The notes beneath the pieces were generated by a model, which was given only the letters and a program-made list of their open reading frames with translations, did no database searches and had not been told where the DNA came from. Shown piece by piece: positions 55,889 to 64,000 of a stretch of 64,000 bases of DNA (the first letter of the stretch is position 1; each line of letters starts with the position of its first letter). The DNA comes from Cerasibacillus terrae. GTDB taxonomy: Bacteria > Bacillota > Bacilli > Bacillales > Amphibacillaceae. Where the stretch lies: NCBI RefSeq assembly GCF_008039555.1, contig NZ_VDUW01000001.1, positions 310,001-374,000 of the forward strand. The letters are read 5' to 3'. Both the position numbers and the translations under genes were made by a program.

Positions 55889-56179
55889 TTAATTTGGTTG
55901 ATAAGTGAAAACTGGTTCGTTTAGCTTAGTGTCGAAATCAACAAGTAAATCAACACCATCGAAATACCATTTATCACTTTCTTCTATAAAAAATGTAATT
56001 CCATTTACCTTAACAGAAGTATGGATATATTCTGGACTCTCTTGTTTAATTCCTAAAGAAAATCCAGGTATATGTCCTTTTCCACCATATCTTACAAAAT
56101 ATCGTAGGAAACTACTGTTTTCCATATCTAATTCTTCTTTATACCATTTAGCTGCCATATTATTTACTTGAATGTTCAT
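55889..56179 (-). CDS. yneR: HesB-like protein YneR
   Basis: 96-aa protein of the HesB/IscA-like fold. It lacks the conserved cysteine set of true A-type iron-sulfur carriers, having no cysteine in the sequence, so a cluster-carrier role is doubtful. Start ATG 56179 follows AAAGGAG on the minus strand; a longer frame from 56230 lies within yidD. The start overlaps the yidD end by 20 bases. Function unknown. Confidence 0.85.
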   Translation of the reverse strand: MNIQVNNMAAKWYKEELDMENSSFLRYFVRYGGKGHIPGFSLGIKQESPEYIHTSVKVNGITFFIEESDKWYFDGVDLLVDFDTKLNEPVFTYQPN

Positions 56180-56429
56180 GTGGAACAACTCCTTTGGTGC
56201 TAGATCTTTTCTTTTCTTTTTCTGGAACAAAATCTACTCCTCCAGGGTGAAACGGGTGGCATTTACTAATTCTTTTTATTGCTAAGAATCCACCTTTTAT
56301 CGCTCCAAATCGCTTAATTGCTTCTAAGCTATAGGATGAACAAGATGGATAGAATCGACAGGTAGGAGGTTTTAATGGACTAATTACTTTTTGATATATT
56401 TCGATTAACTTAATGAGTAGGTATTTCAT
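56160..56429 (-). CDS. yidD: Membrane protein insertion efficiency factor YidD
   Basis: 89-aa amphipathic membrane-associated protein that helps YidC-type insertases. [20 protein letters not shown] near 18-37 and KCHPFHPGG near 56-64 are the hallmark cysteine/proline blocks. Overlaps folE2 by 4 bases (ATGA) and yneR by 20, so it is the middle gene of a coupled trio. Normally associated with rnpA/yidC or as ytjA elsewhere in Bacillus. Confidence 0.93.
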   Translation of the reverse strand: MKYLLIKLIEIYQKVISPLKPPTCRFYPSCSSYSLEAIKRFGAIKGGFLAIKRISKCHPFHPGGVDFVPEKEKKRSSTKGVVPHEHSSK

Positions 56430-57364
56430 GACCCCACTTCCTTAAGTTTATCAAAACTTAAGGAAGCTATTGCATCGTGCATGTGAATGGATTCTTCATT
56501 TCGACAAGTTACTTTAAATGCACGAATAAAGTCCATTTCATATAAATCAGCAGCCACTAGTCGGACAACATCTTCTACAAAACGCGGGTTTTCATATGCT
56601 TGTTCGGTAACCATTTTTTCATCTGGACGTTTCAAAACAGGATGTAGTCTTGCACTTGCATTACTTTCTGCAGCTTCCAATAGTTCCAGCTTCCAATCCA
56701 TTTCTCCTTCATCATAGTGCTCCATGAACTGAACATCCATCGTTACATGTCCTCTTTGATTATGCGCACTATACTCACTTATTTCTTTTGAACATGGACA
56801 TAATGTAGTAATGGATGCCGTTAGAGAAGCAGAAATAGAAAAACCATTTGTTTTATGATATGTAGTTGTCATTTCTATATCAGCATGATTTAGACCAGGT
56901 AAATTGGATTGAGGGCCACGTCTTTCAAAAAACCACGGAAATCCTACCGATATGGTTGCATCTTCTTGTTTTAAACGAGAAGCTAATTCTTTTGTAAATG
57001 TTTTTAATGTCGTAAAATCTGCAATGAAACCTTTTTTATGATAGTTGTTTAATTGTTCCATGAATCGACTCATATTTGTACCTTTACTTGTTTGTTTGAT
57101 AGCAGAAGTAAAAGTGAAATTTGCGATTGTTGTTTGTTCATTTGGATGTGTTTTGCTTATAACTGTTACAGGATGTTTCACACGATCAATTCCTACTTGA
57201 TCTAATTTAAATAAAAAGTCTTTTTGTACATTTTGTAAGTCTTTCATGTCACATTTATTAACGGGCTTGGTTTTGGGCCCAGGGCTTACAGAACCAAATA
57301 ATTTTAACCGTTCCTGTTTACTTGGTAACTGTTTTAAATGATTGTTGAACTTGAATTTATCCAT
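56426..57364 (-). CDS. folE2: GTP cyclohydrolase IB (FolE2)
   Basis: 312-aa zinc-independent GTP cyclohydrolase that makes 7,8-dihydroneopterin triphosphate for folate and queuosine. The metal/catalytic cysteine lies in [20 protein letters not shown] near 192-211 (C196-C198 region), with family-typical [15 protein letters not shown] near 60. FolE2 enzymes use alternative metals and are often Zur-induced under zinc starvation; I see no Zur box upstream. ATG follows AAAGGGACC. First gene of the minus-strand trio. Confidence 0.93.
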   Translation of the reverse strand: MDKFKFNNHLKQLPSKQERLKLFGSVSPGPKTKPVNKCDMKDLQNVQKDFLFKLDQVGIDRVKHPVTVISKTHPNEQTTIANFTFTSAIKQTSKGTNMSRFMEQLNNYHKKGFIADFTTLKTFTKELASRLKQEDATISVGFPWFFERRGPQSNLPGLNHADIEMTTTYHKTNGFSISASLTASITTLCPCSKEISEYSAHNQRGHVTMDVQFMEHYDEGEMDWKLELLEAAESNASARLHPVLKRPDEKMVTEQAYENPRFVEDVVRLVAADLYEMDFIRAFKVTCRNEESIHMHDAIASLSFDKLKEVGS

Positions 57365-57403
57365 TCCAAGGTCCCTTTCTATTTTAAATAATAAGTCAAT
57401 GTA

Positions 57404-57432
57404 AGTATACTGAAAAGATGATGTTTATTCAA
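57404..57432 (-). promoter_or_regulatory. SigA promoter of folE2-yidD-yneR
   Basis: On the minus strand TTGAAT (57427-57432), 17-bp spacer, TATACT (57404-57409), 40 bases before the folE2 start. Confidence 0.6.
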
Positions 57433-57466
57433 ACAAACTATATCAAAGTATTAAAACAGTGTTTTT

Positions 57467-58048
57467 CTACATCCAAGTAATCTTGGGTTCGGTTTTATTC
57501 TTAATTCTAGTAATATTTTCACGATGCCTATAAAAAACAAATATCGTTAATAATGATGTTACAATTATTAAACCGACATCCTTCATAATAATCGTAACAA
57601 TAATCGTTATAATACCCGTAATCATTGATGAAAGGGATACATATTTAGATAGATAAAGTGTAATGAAAAATGATGATACCATGATAATAAAGAGAATTGG
57701 ATTAATACCTAATATAATTCCACCTGAGGTTGCAACTGCTTTTCCGCCTTTAAATTTTGCAAATAAAGGATATGTATGGCCTAAAACTGCGAAGATACCA
57801 ACCAGTAATCGGTAAACATCAGCATCAAATAATAAAGGAAGCAGAGTAGCAATTGTTCCTTTTAAAATATCTGCAACCATAACTAGGATGCCGGCTTTAA
57901 TACCTAACACCCGAAATGTATTCGTAGCCCCCATGTTTCCGCTTCCATGATTACGAATGTCTATATTATAGCCTAACTTACCCACAATAATAGCAGATGG
58001 AATGGAACCTAATAAATATGCCAAAAAGCAAAAAATAACATATTCCAT
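57467..58048 (-). CDS. plsY: Glycerol-3-phosphate acyltransferase PlsY
   Basis: 193-aa membrane enzyme transferring acyl groups from acyl-phosphate to glycerol 3-phosphate, the first step of phospholipid synthesis. Motifs [15 protein letters not shown] near 36-50 and [13 protein letters not shown] near 98-110 are intact, with about five to six membrane helices. Corresponds to B. subtilis yneS. Divergent from yneT. Confidence 0.95.
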   Translation of the reverse strand: MEYVIFCFLAYLLGSIPSAIIVGKLGYNIDIRNHGSGNMGATNTFRVLGIKAGILVMVADILKGTIATLLPLLFDADVYRLLVGIFAVLGHTYPLFAKFKGGKAVATSGGIILGINPILFIIMVSSFFITLYLSKYVSLSSMITGIITIIVTIIMKDVGLIIVTSLLTIFVFYRHRENITRIKNKTEPKITWM

Positions 58049-58274
58049 AAAATATTCCTACTTTCATAAAAATATTACATTAAATATAATGATTATGCTT
58101 ATTTTACCATGAAAAGAGCTAGAAAATAAACATCATTTTCCTTTTTAAAGAAATACTCCTTTTTGAAGAACGATTTCTAATAGTGGAATTCTTCTTTTCA
58201 TCTTTCTTACACGTAATGAAATCATATGGTAACATAGTGTATAGAAACTATAAAAATGGGGAGGTATTATATAT

Positions 58275-58691
58275 ATGTCATGGCAGAATCCATCCAATAA
58301 TGAAATAAGAGAAATGTTAAAACAAGCTAAGACAATTGCTGTTGTTGGTTTATCAAATAAACCTGAACGTACATCCTACCAAATTGCAAAAGCAATGCAG
58401 GATGCCGGCTACCGTATTATTCCAGTTAACCCTGCAGTTGATAAAGTTTTAGGTGAAAAAGCTTATGCTTCCTTAGCAGAGATTGATGTGAAAATTGATA
58501 TTATTAATGTATTTAGAAGATCAGAATTTTTACCGGAAATAGCAAAAGATGCTATAAAGACGAATAGTAAAGTGTTTTGGGCACAACAGGGTGTTGTAAA
58601 TGAAGATGCCTATCATTATTTAAAAGAACATGATTTTACTGTTATCATGGATATGTGTATTAAGGTTGCTCATGCTGTATTGGTGAAATAA
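58275..58691 (+). CDS. yneT: CoA-binding Rossmann protein YneT
   Basis: 138-aa CoA-binding-domain protein: IAVVGLSNKPERTSYQIAKA near 21-40 is the nucleotide loop, and VFWAQQGVVNEDAYHYLKE near 98 and DMCIKVAH near 127 are typical. Single domain; no ligase part. Biochemical role unknown. ATG follows GGGGAGG. A terminator lies 140 bases downstream. Confidence 0.92.
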   Translation: MSWQNPSNNEIREMLKQAKTIAVVGLSNKPERTSYQIAKAMQDAGYRIIPVNPAVDKVLGEKAYASLAEIDVKIDIINVFRRSEFLPEIAKDAIKTNSKVFWAQQGVVNEDAYHYLKEHDFTVIMDMCIKVAHAVLVK

Positions 58692-58831
58692 GAAACTCAT
58701 TCATAAGATTTATTTCATTCTTAAATATAGTAAAGATTCCTCGATGTCATTAGATTTAACAGTTCGAAAGTTTGAAGATATGACTGGATAGTCCTAAAAT
58801 AATTGGGCGTTAAATAAATATTTTCTATAGG

Positions 58832-58862
58832 AAAGGATGGCAAATTGTCATCCTTTTTCTTT
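58832..58862 (+). terminator. Terminator upstream of parE
   Basis: AAAGGATGGC (58832-58841) with GTCATCCTTT (58847-58856, one G-U), then TTCTTT. Confidence 0.8.
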
Positions 58863-58959
58863 ACAAAAACCTTCGAATTATATACTTCATCTATAAATTG
58901 AAAAATATTTATAGTATACTAAAACATGCTTATACATGAGTTTATCATTAGTAAAGCAT

Positions 58960-58988
58960 TTTACATTAACAAACGTTTGTTCTATTAT
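58960..58988 (+). promoter_or_regulatory. parE-parC promoter with LexA box in the spacer
   Basis: TTTACA (58960-58965), 17-bp spacer, TATTAT (58983-58988). The spacer contains CAAACGTTTGTTCT (58970-58983), a LexA box near-identical to lexA box 1. parEC is in the SOS regulon of B. subtilis. Confidence 0.7.
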
Positions 58989-59037
58989 GATGATTGGTAT
59001 GTATTTTTAGCTAGTGTTTGAAAGGGGTCGAACAGAA

Positions 59038-60990
59038 TTGAAAAAAGCACCATTAAACTATTCTGATGAATCTATCCAAGTTTTAGAAGGTTTAGATGCA
59101 GTCCGTAAAAGGCCTGGTATGTATGTAGGAAGTACAGATACAAGGGGATTACATCACCTTGTTTTTGAAATTGTAGATAATGCGGTTGATGAGGCATTAG
59201 CGGGTTTCGGTGATGTCATTCAAGTTACTATACATAAAGATAATAGTGTATCTATTGAAGACCAAGGTAGAGGGATTCCAGCTGGGATGCATCGCTCAGG
59301 GAAGCCAACACTGGAAGTAATATTCACCGTGTTACATGCTGGTGGGAAATTCGGTCAAGGTGGATATAAAACAAGTGGTGGGTTACATGGAGTCGGAGCC
59401 TCCGTAGTAAATGCTTTATCCGAGTGGATGGAGGTTACAACATGCCGTGAGGGCGTCAGCTATTTTCAACGGTTTGAAAATGGTGGTAAACCAGTTGCTC
59501 CTCCAGAAAATAAAGGAAGTACTCGAAAGAAAGGGACAACCATTCATTTTAAGCCAGATTCATCGATATTTTCTGCAACCACTTTTCATGCGGAAACCAT
59601 TACAGAAAGATTGAGAGAAGCAGCATTTTTATTAAAAGGGTTAAAAATCCATTTTTCTGATTTACGCACTGATGAAAAGGAAATCTTCCACTATCCAGAT
59701 GGAATTAACGCCTTTGTTGAATATTTAAATGAAGGAAAAGATGTTCTTCATGAAGTGATTTCTTTTGAAGGTAAACATGAAGAAATTGAAACTGAATTTG
59801 CCTTTCAATTTAATGACGGTTATGTAGAGAATATGCTTTCATTTGTAAACCATGTCCGAACAAAAGATGGTGGAACACATGAATCAGGAGCACGTGCTGC
59901 CATAACAAGAAGTTTCAATGACCATGCAAGGAAATTAGGTATATTAAAAGAAAAAGATAAAAACTTAGAAGGTACAGATATTCGTGAGGGATTAACAGCA
60001 ATCGTATCTGTGAGAATTCCGGAAGAAAAATTGCAATTCGAAGGGCAGACGAAAGGGAAATTAGGAACATCTGAGGCAAGATCTGCAGTAGATGCAATTG
60101 TTTCAGAGCAATTATCCTTTTTTCTGGAAGAAAACCCAACAATATCTCAATTACTAATTAAAAAGGCAGCAAAAGCCCGTGAAGCCAGAGAAGCAGCACG
60201 TAAAGCAAGGGAAGATGCGCGAACTGGCAAAAAGCGAAAAAGAAGAGATAGTCTTTTAAGTGGAAAATTAACACCTGCACAATCAAGAAATCCAAATAGA
60301 AATGAGCTTTACCTTGTGGAGGGAGATTCAGCAGGTGGATCTGCAAAACAAGGTAGGGATCGTAAGTTTCAGGCGATTTTGCCACTTCGAGGAAAAGTAG
60401 TTAATACAGAGAAAGCAAAACTAGAAGATATTTTTAAAAATGAGGAAATTTCAACGATTATCCATACAATAGGAGCTGGTGTCGGTAGCGATTTTGAATT
60501 GGATGATGTGCAATATGATAAGGTTATTATCATGACAGATGCAGATACAGATGGGGCACATATTCAAGTTTTATTATTAACCTTTTTTTACCGGTATATG
60601 CGACCATTGATGGAAAATGGTCAAGTATATATCGCCTTACCACCACTTTATAAAATTGCAAAGGGAAAAGGAAAAAAAGAAGAGATAATTTATGCCTGGG
60701 ATGAAGCTGGTCTAGATGATGCCGTAAAAAAATTCAAAAATGGCTACTCTATTCAGCGCTACAAAGGTCTTGGGGAAATGAATGCAGAACAATTATGGGA
60801 AACAACGATGAACCCTGAATCAAGAACATTAATCCGTGTAACGATTGATGATTTAGCTCGTGCAGAAAGAAGAGTAACAACATTAATGGGGAATAAAGTG
60901 GCACCAAGACGGAAATGGATTGAAAATAATGTTGAATTTGGGTTAGAAGATGATGAAAGTATTTTAGAAAATGAAAATATCCATACGTGA
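59038..60990 (+). CDS. parE: DNA topoisomerase IV subunit B
   Basis: 650-aa ATPase subunit of the chromosome-decatenating enzyme. GHKL motif EIVDNAVDEALAGFG near 45-59, TOPRIM motifs LYLVEGDSAGGSAKQGRDRK near 424-443 and MTDADTDGAHI near 500. Start is probably TTG 59038, eight bases after GAAAGGGG, giving a normal-length N-terminus; a GTG at 59014 lies before that site. parC follows after 31 bases. Confidence 0.95.
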   Translation: MKKAPLNYSDESIQVLEGLDAVRKRPGMYVGSTDTRGLHHLVFEIVDNAVDEALAGFGDVIQVTIHKDNSVSIEDQGRGIPAGMHRSGKPTLEVIFTVLHAGGKFGQGGYKTSGGLHGVGASVVNALSEWMEVTTCREGVSYFQRFENGGKPVAPPENKGSTRKKGTTIHFKPDSSIFSATTFHAETITERLREAAFLLKGLKIHFSDLRTDEKEIFHYPDGINAFVEYLNEGKDVLHEVISFEGKHEEIETEFAFQFNDGYVENMLSFVNHVRTKDGGTHESGARAAITRSFNDHARKLGILKEKDKNLEGTDIREGLTAIVSVRIPEEKLQFEGQTKGKLGTSEARSAVDAIVSEQLSFFLEENPTISQLLIKKAAKAREAREAARKAREDARTGKKRKRRDSLLSGKLTPAQSRNPNRNELYLVEGDSAGGSAKQGRDRKFQAILPLRGKVVNTEKAKLEDIFKNEEISTIIHTIGAGVGSDFELDDVQYDKVIIMTDADTDGAHIQVLLLTFFYRYMRPLMENGQVYIALPPLYKIAKGKGKKEEIIYAWDEAGLDDAVKKFKNGYSIQRYKGLGEMNAEQLWETTMNPESRTLIRVTIDDLARAERRVTTLMGNKVAPRRKWIENNVEFGLEDDESILENENIHT

Positions 60991-61021
60991 TCGCGAAGAA
61001 ATATTTTAGGGGGGATATCGA

Positions 61022-63475
61022 TTGACACAAACAGAAAAGTACTTAGACCTTTCTTTAGAGGAAGTAATTAGTGATCGTTTTGGAAGATACAGTAAATATA
61101 TTATCCAGGATAGAGCATTACCAGATGCCAGAGATGGACTAAAACCAGTACAACGAAGAATTTTATATGCAATGTTCGAGGAAAATAATACACATGATAA
61201 GAATTATCGAAAAGCTGCTAAAACAGTGGGAACCGTAATTGGGAACTATCATCCACATGGTGATACATCTGTTTATGATGCAATGGTTCGGCTTAGTCAA
61301 AATTGGAAAATGCGCAATAATTTAATTGAGATGCACGGGAATAACGGTAGTATGGATGGTGATCCACCTGCTGCGATGCGTTATACAGAGACAAGGTTAT
61401 CACAGATTGCCTCTGAACTGTTGAGAGAAATTCATAAAGATACAGTGGACTTTATTCCTAACTTCGATGATACAACAAAAGAACCAACTGTGTTACCTGC
61501 TAAATTCCCCAATTTACTAGTAAATGGGTCAACAGGAATTTCAGCAGGTTATGCAACAGATATCCCACCACATAATTTAGCAGAAGTAATTGATGCTGTG
61601 ATTATGAAAATTGATAAACCAGATGTAAATGTAGACAAGCTAATGACTGTTATGCAAGGTCCTGATTTCCCTACTGGAGGTATTATTCAAGGTATTGATG
61701 GAATAAAAAAGGCTTATGAAACAGGAAAAGGGAAAGTCGTCGTACGGGGAAAAGCAAAAATCGAGCCTGTTAGAGGAAATCGTGAACAAATTATTATCGA
61801 CGAAATCCCTTACGATGTCAATAAAGCAAATCTAGTAAAAAAAATCGATGAATTACGCCTCGACCGGAAAGTAGAAGGCATTGCTGAAGTACGTGATGAA
61901 ACTGATCGTACGGGACTTCGTATTGTAATTGAATTACGAAAAGATGTCGATAGTGAAGGGATTTTGAATTATTTATATAAAAATACAGATTTGCAAGTAA
62001 CCTATCATTTCAATATGGTTGCAATACAGAATAAAACACCAAAACTACTTTCATTACCACAATTATTAGATGCTTATATTGATCATCAAAAGGAAGTTTT
62101 TACAAGACAAACCGCTTTCGACTTAAAAAAATCAAAGGAACGTGCCCATATAGTAGAAGGTCTTATAAAGGCAATATCTATTTTAGATAAATTAATTGAA
62201 ACAATTCGTGCATCTAAGAATAAACGGGACGCAAAAGAAAACATTATTGCCAAATTTGGTTTTACTGAACAACAAGCTGAAGCAATCGTAATGTTACAAT
62301 TATATCGTTTAACAAATACAGATATTTTGTCATTAGAAAAGGAAATGGAAGAATTACAGAAAAAAATTAACCAATATGAAGCCATTTTAAATGATGAAAA
62401 AAAATTGTACCAGAACATTAAAAAAGACTTACGTTCTATGAAGAAGACATATAAAACACCAAGACAAACAACGATTGAAAAAGAAATTGAGGAAATAACA
62501 ATCGGTATTGAGGTGACGGTTGCTAGTGAAGATGTTCTTGTTTCTGTAACAAGAGATGGCTATATTAAACGCACCAGCTTACGCTCTTATACTGCCTCAA
62601 ATGGGAAAGGCTTTGCAATAAAGGATGATGATCATTTAATTTCAATGATTGAAATGAATACAACAGATGACATTCTTTTATTTACGAATAGAGGAAACTA
62701 TTTATATTTACCTGTCCATAAATTACCTGATATACGCTGGAAAGATATTGGTCAGCACATCTCCAATCTTGTTACTCTTGAACAGGATGAATTTATTATT
62801 CAATGTATCCCAATAAGACAATTTGATGATAACCACTATCTTATTTTCATAACAGAAAATGGAATGATTAAAAAGAGTAAATTGAAAGACTATGAAGCAA
62901 AGACATATACACGACCTCTAATTGCTATCAAATTAAATGAAGGTGATCAGGTCATTCAGGTATTACAAACTGATGGAAATAAGGAAGTGTTTATTGCCTC
63001 AAATGTGGGCTATGGTTTATGGTTTCATGAATCCGAACTAAAACCAATTGGTATTCGTGCTTCAGGTGTTAAATCTATTGATTTAAAAACAAATGAAAAA
63101 GTAATCAGTGGACAAGTGTTTACAGAAGAGGAAAAAGTAAATTTAATAGCAATCACACAGCGTGGTGCATGTAAACGCATGAAATTAAATCAGTTTGAGA
63201 AATCAAATCGTGCACGTCGTGGGTCTATCATGCTTCGTGAATTAAAAAATAAACCACATCGCTTACGTGGATTCTTCATGGTAACAAACGAGGAGAAAAT
63301 ATGCTTCCGAACAACAGAAGGGCAACAACATACCATTGAGCCATTAGGATTTTCCATTAGTGATCGTTATAGTAATGGATCCTTCATAATTGATAGCGAT
63401 CATGACGGTGAAGTCTCACATGTGTGGAAAAAGGCAATATATGAACAACCATTTCGTGAAATTGAAAATAATTGA
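61022..63475 (+). CDS. parC: DNA topoisomerase IV subunit A
   Basis: 817-aa breakage-reunion subunit. Catalytic Y121 in AAMRYTETRLS; the coiled-coil gate lies near 370-480 and the GyrA-like beta-pinwheel at about 495-800. TTG start follows TTTTAGGGGGGATATC. The quinolone region reads HPHGDTSVYDAMVR (78-91), with Thr and Asp at the places of S80 and E84 of Staphylococcus aureus GrlA. Terminator follows. Confidence 0.95.
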   Translation: MTQTEKYLDLSLEEVISDRFGRYSKYIIQDRALPDARDGLKPVQRRILYAMFEENNTHDKNYRKAAKTVGTVIGNYHPHGDTSVYDAMVRLSQNWKMRNNLIEMHGNNGSMDGDPPAAMRYTETRLSQIASELLREIHKDTVDFIPNFDDTTKEPTVLPAKFPNLLVNGSTGISAGYATDIPPHNLAEVIDAVIMKIDKPDVNVDKLMTVMQGPDFPTGGIIQGIDGIKKAYETGKGKVVVRGKAKIEPVRGNREQIIIDEIPYDVNKANLVKKIDELRLDRKVEGIAEVRDETDRTGLRIVIELRKDVDSEGILNYLYKNTDLQVTYHFNMVAIQNKTPKLLSLPQLLDAYIDHQKEVFTRQTAFDLKKSKERAHIVEGLIKAISILDKLIETIRASKNKRDAKENIIAKFGFTEQQAEAIVMLQLYRLTNTDILSLEKEMEELQKKINQYEAILNDEKKLYQNIKKDLRSMKKTYKTPRQTTIEKEIEEITIGIEVTVASEDVLVSVTRDGYIKRTSLRSYTASNGKGFAIKDDDHLISMIEMNTTDDILLFTNRGNYLYLPVHKLPDIRWKDIGQHISNLVTLEQDEFIIQCIPIRQFDDNHYLIFITENGMIKKSKLKDYEAKTYTRPLIAIKLNEGDQVIQVLQTDGNKEVFIASNVGYGLWFHESELKPIGIRASGVKSIDLKTNEKVISGQVFTEEEKVNLIAITQRGACKRMKLNQFEKSNRARRGSIMLRELKNKPHRLRGFFMVTNEEKICFRTTEGQQHTIEPLGFSISDRYSNGSFIIDSDHDGEVSHVWKKAIYEQPFREIENN

Positions 63476-63480
63476 AAGTA

Positions 63481-63512
63481 AGACAGTTCTAAATTTGGAA
63501 CTGTCTTTTTTC
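63481..63512 (+). terminator. Terminator of parE-parC
   Basis: AGACAGTTC (63481-63489) and GAACTGTCT (63498-63506), 8-nt loop, then TTTTTC. Confidence 0.9.
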
Positions 63513-63707
63513 TTTATAGGTAGTCGGATTTCATGATAGAATAGTGCTTTCACTTACCATTCTTCACCTTTATATTTAAACTTCAGTTCAGCAGCATATA
63601 AATATTATCCAGATAAATGAAGGGACATACATTATTTAATTTTAAAAAAAACCTTTTTATTATCAGAAAAGTATGATAAGATATATTGTAATTGGGGAAG
63701 GGAGGTA

Positions 63708-64000
63708 ATGATTTCGGAATTAAAGCAGAAAATTTTTCATACTGCCTTGAGTCTATTTGAAAAACATGGGTTCCATGGTGTAAGTGTAAAGGAAATAGTA
63801 GAAGCGGTCGGAACTTCTAAAGGTGGATTTTATCATCATTTTTCTTCAAAAGATGAATTACTCTTTCTGATTCATGATGAATTTATTACACATGCTCTTG
63901 AAAAAGCAAATAATGTACGAGATATCGCAGATTCACCGACAAACAAATTACGTGGAATTATCATTACATTTGTTGAGGTTTTCGATATATATCAAGCACA
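63708..64000 (+). CDS. TetR-family regulator (truncated by window end)
   Basis: 97 complete codons of a TetR repressor. N-terminal helix-turn-helix: AGACAGATTC-independent protein motif FHGVSVKEIVEAVGTSKGGF at about 22-41, followed by YHHFSSKDELL. The C-terminal ligand domain is cut off. The GGAGG is only two bases from the ATG; the upstream GGGGAAGG may serve as part of the ribosome site. Ligand and target unknown; similar regulators control fatty-acid degradation genes. Confidence 0.85.
   Translation, partial: MISELKQKIFHTALSLFEKHGFHGVSVKEIVEAVGTSKGGFYHHFSSKDELLFLIHDEFITHALEKANNVRDIADSPTNKLRGIIITFVEVFDIYQA

Larger units (their letters stand above)
58692..59037 (+). other. Intergenic region yneT / parE (no gene)
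   Basis: This 346-base gap holds a hairpin terminator (58832-58856) about 140 bases after yneT, then the SOS-type parE promoter at 58960-58988. Between the yneT stop and the hairpin I see no reading frame with a ribosome site and no strong structure. Confidence 0.6.

Overview
The window is chromosomal DNA of a low-GC, endospore-forming member of the Bacillaceae. Gene content and order follow the Bacillus subtilis spoVF-asd-dapGA / ymf / recA / mutSL / lexA / citB / parEC region, but with several deletions and insertions. The AT-rich composition suggests an Oceanobacillus/Virgibacillus-like genus; that placement is inference. Apart from one acyl-CoA ligase fragment at the left edge and one TetR fragment at the right edge, nearly every gene can be matched to a B. 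subtilis counterpart. I see no tRNA, rRNA, CRISPR array, prophage or insertion sequence.

Layout. 1-2.4 kb: the 3' part of an acyl-CoA synthetase facing a branched-chain aminotransferase gene, with a shared hairpin terminator. 2.7-7.5 kb: dpaA-dpaB-asd-dapG-dapA, which makes dihydrodipicolinate-pathway intermediates and converts them to spore dipicolinate; a SigK-type promoter precedes dpaA. 7.6-11 kb: tepA, ylzJ and spoIIIE; the B. subtilis gene rnjB is missing here, and spoIIIE has a structured leader. 11.2-16.9 kb: a GntR regulator with a palindromic operator and a BMP-type nucleoside ABC transporter. 17-24.4 kb: ymfF-ymfH-ymfI, ymfJ, ymfK, rodZ (ymfM), pgsA, cinA. 24.5-31.7 kb: recA, rny, ymdB, spoVS, miaB, ricA (ymcA), cotE. 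31.8-41.8 kb: mutS, mutL, a dps gene, miaA, hfq, spoVK, hflX, ynbB. 41.9-46 kb: lexA divergent from a 30-codon membrane-peptide gene, yneB and ynzC, then tkt. 46-50.9 kb: sirA, yneF, ccdA, an orphan mrpB-like gene, yneI, yneJ, yneK and a PAS histidine kinase. 51-55.8 kb: citB, yneN, tlp, yneP. 55.9-58 kb: a minus-strand folE2-yidD-yneR operon and plsY. 58.3-64 kb: yneT, parE, parC and a truncated tetR.

Themes. Three LexA-controlled regions are visible: recA, lexA/SOS peptide/yneB/ynzC, and parE-parC. Sporulation genes are scattered throughout (dpaAB, spoIIIE, spoVS, cotE, spoVK, sirA, tlp, and probably the histidine kinase), and several have recognisable sporulation-type promoters. sirA has a perfect Spo0A box, an over-long promoter spacer of the spoIIG kind, and a hairpin able to hide its ribosome binding site in read-through transcripts.

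The most novel signals are: (1) a 30-aa single-pass membrane peptide under LexA boxes in the place normally held by the division inhibitor yneA; (2) a dispersed hairpin-containing repeat in three intergenic copies, ending in a conserved GTTTCACTTTAT block; (3) a probable three-stem RNA leader before spoIIIE; (4) the sirA promoter and hairpin arrangement; and (5) an orphan MrpB antiporter subunit between ccdA and yneI.
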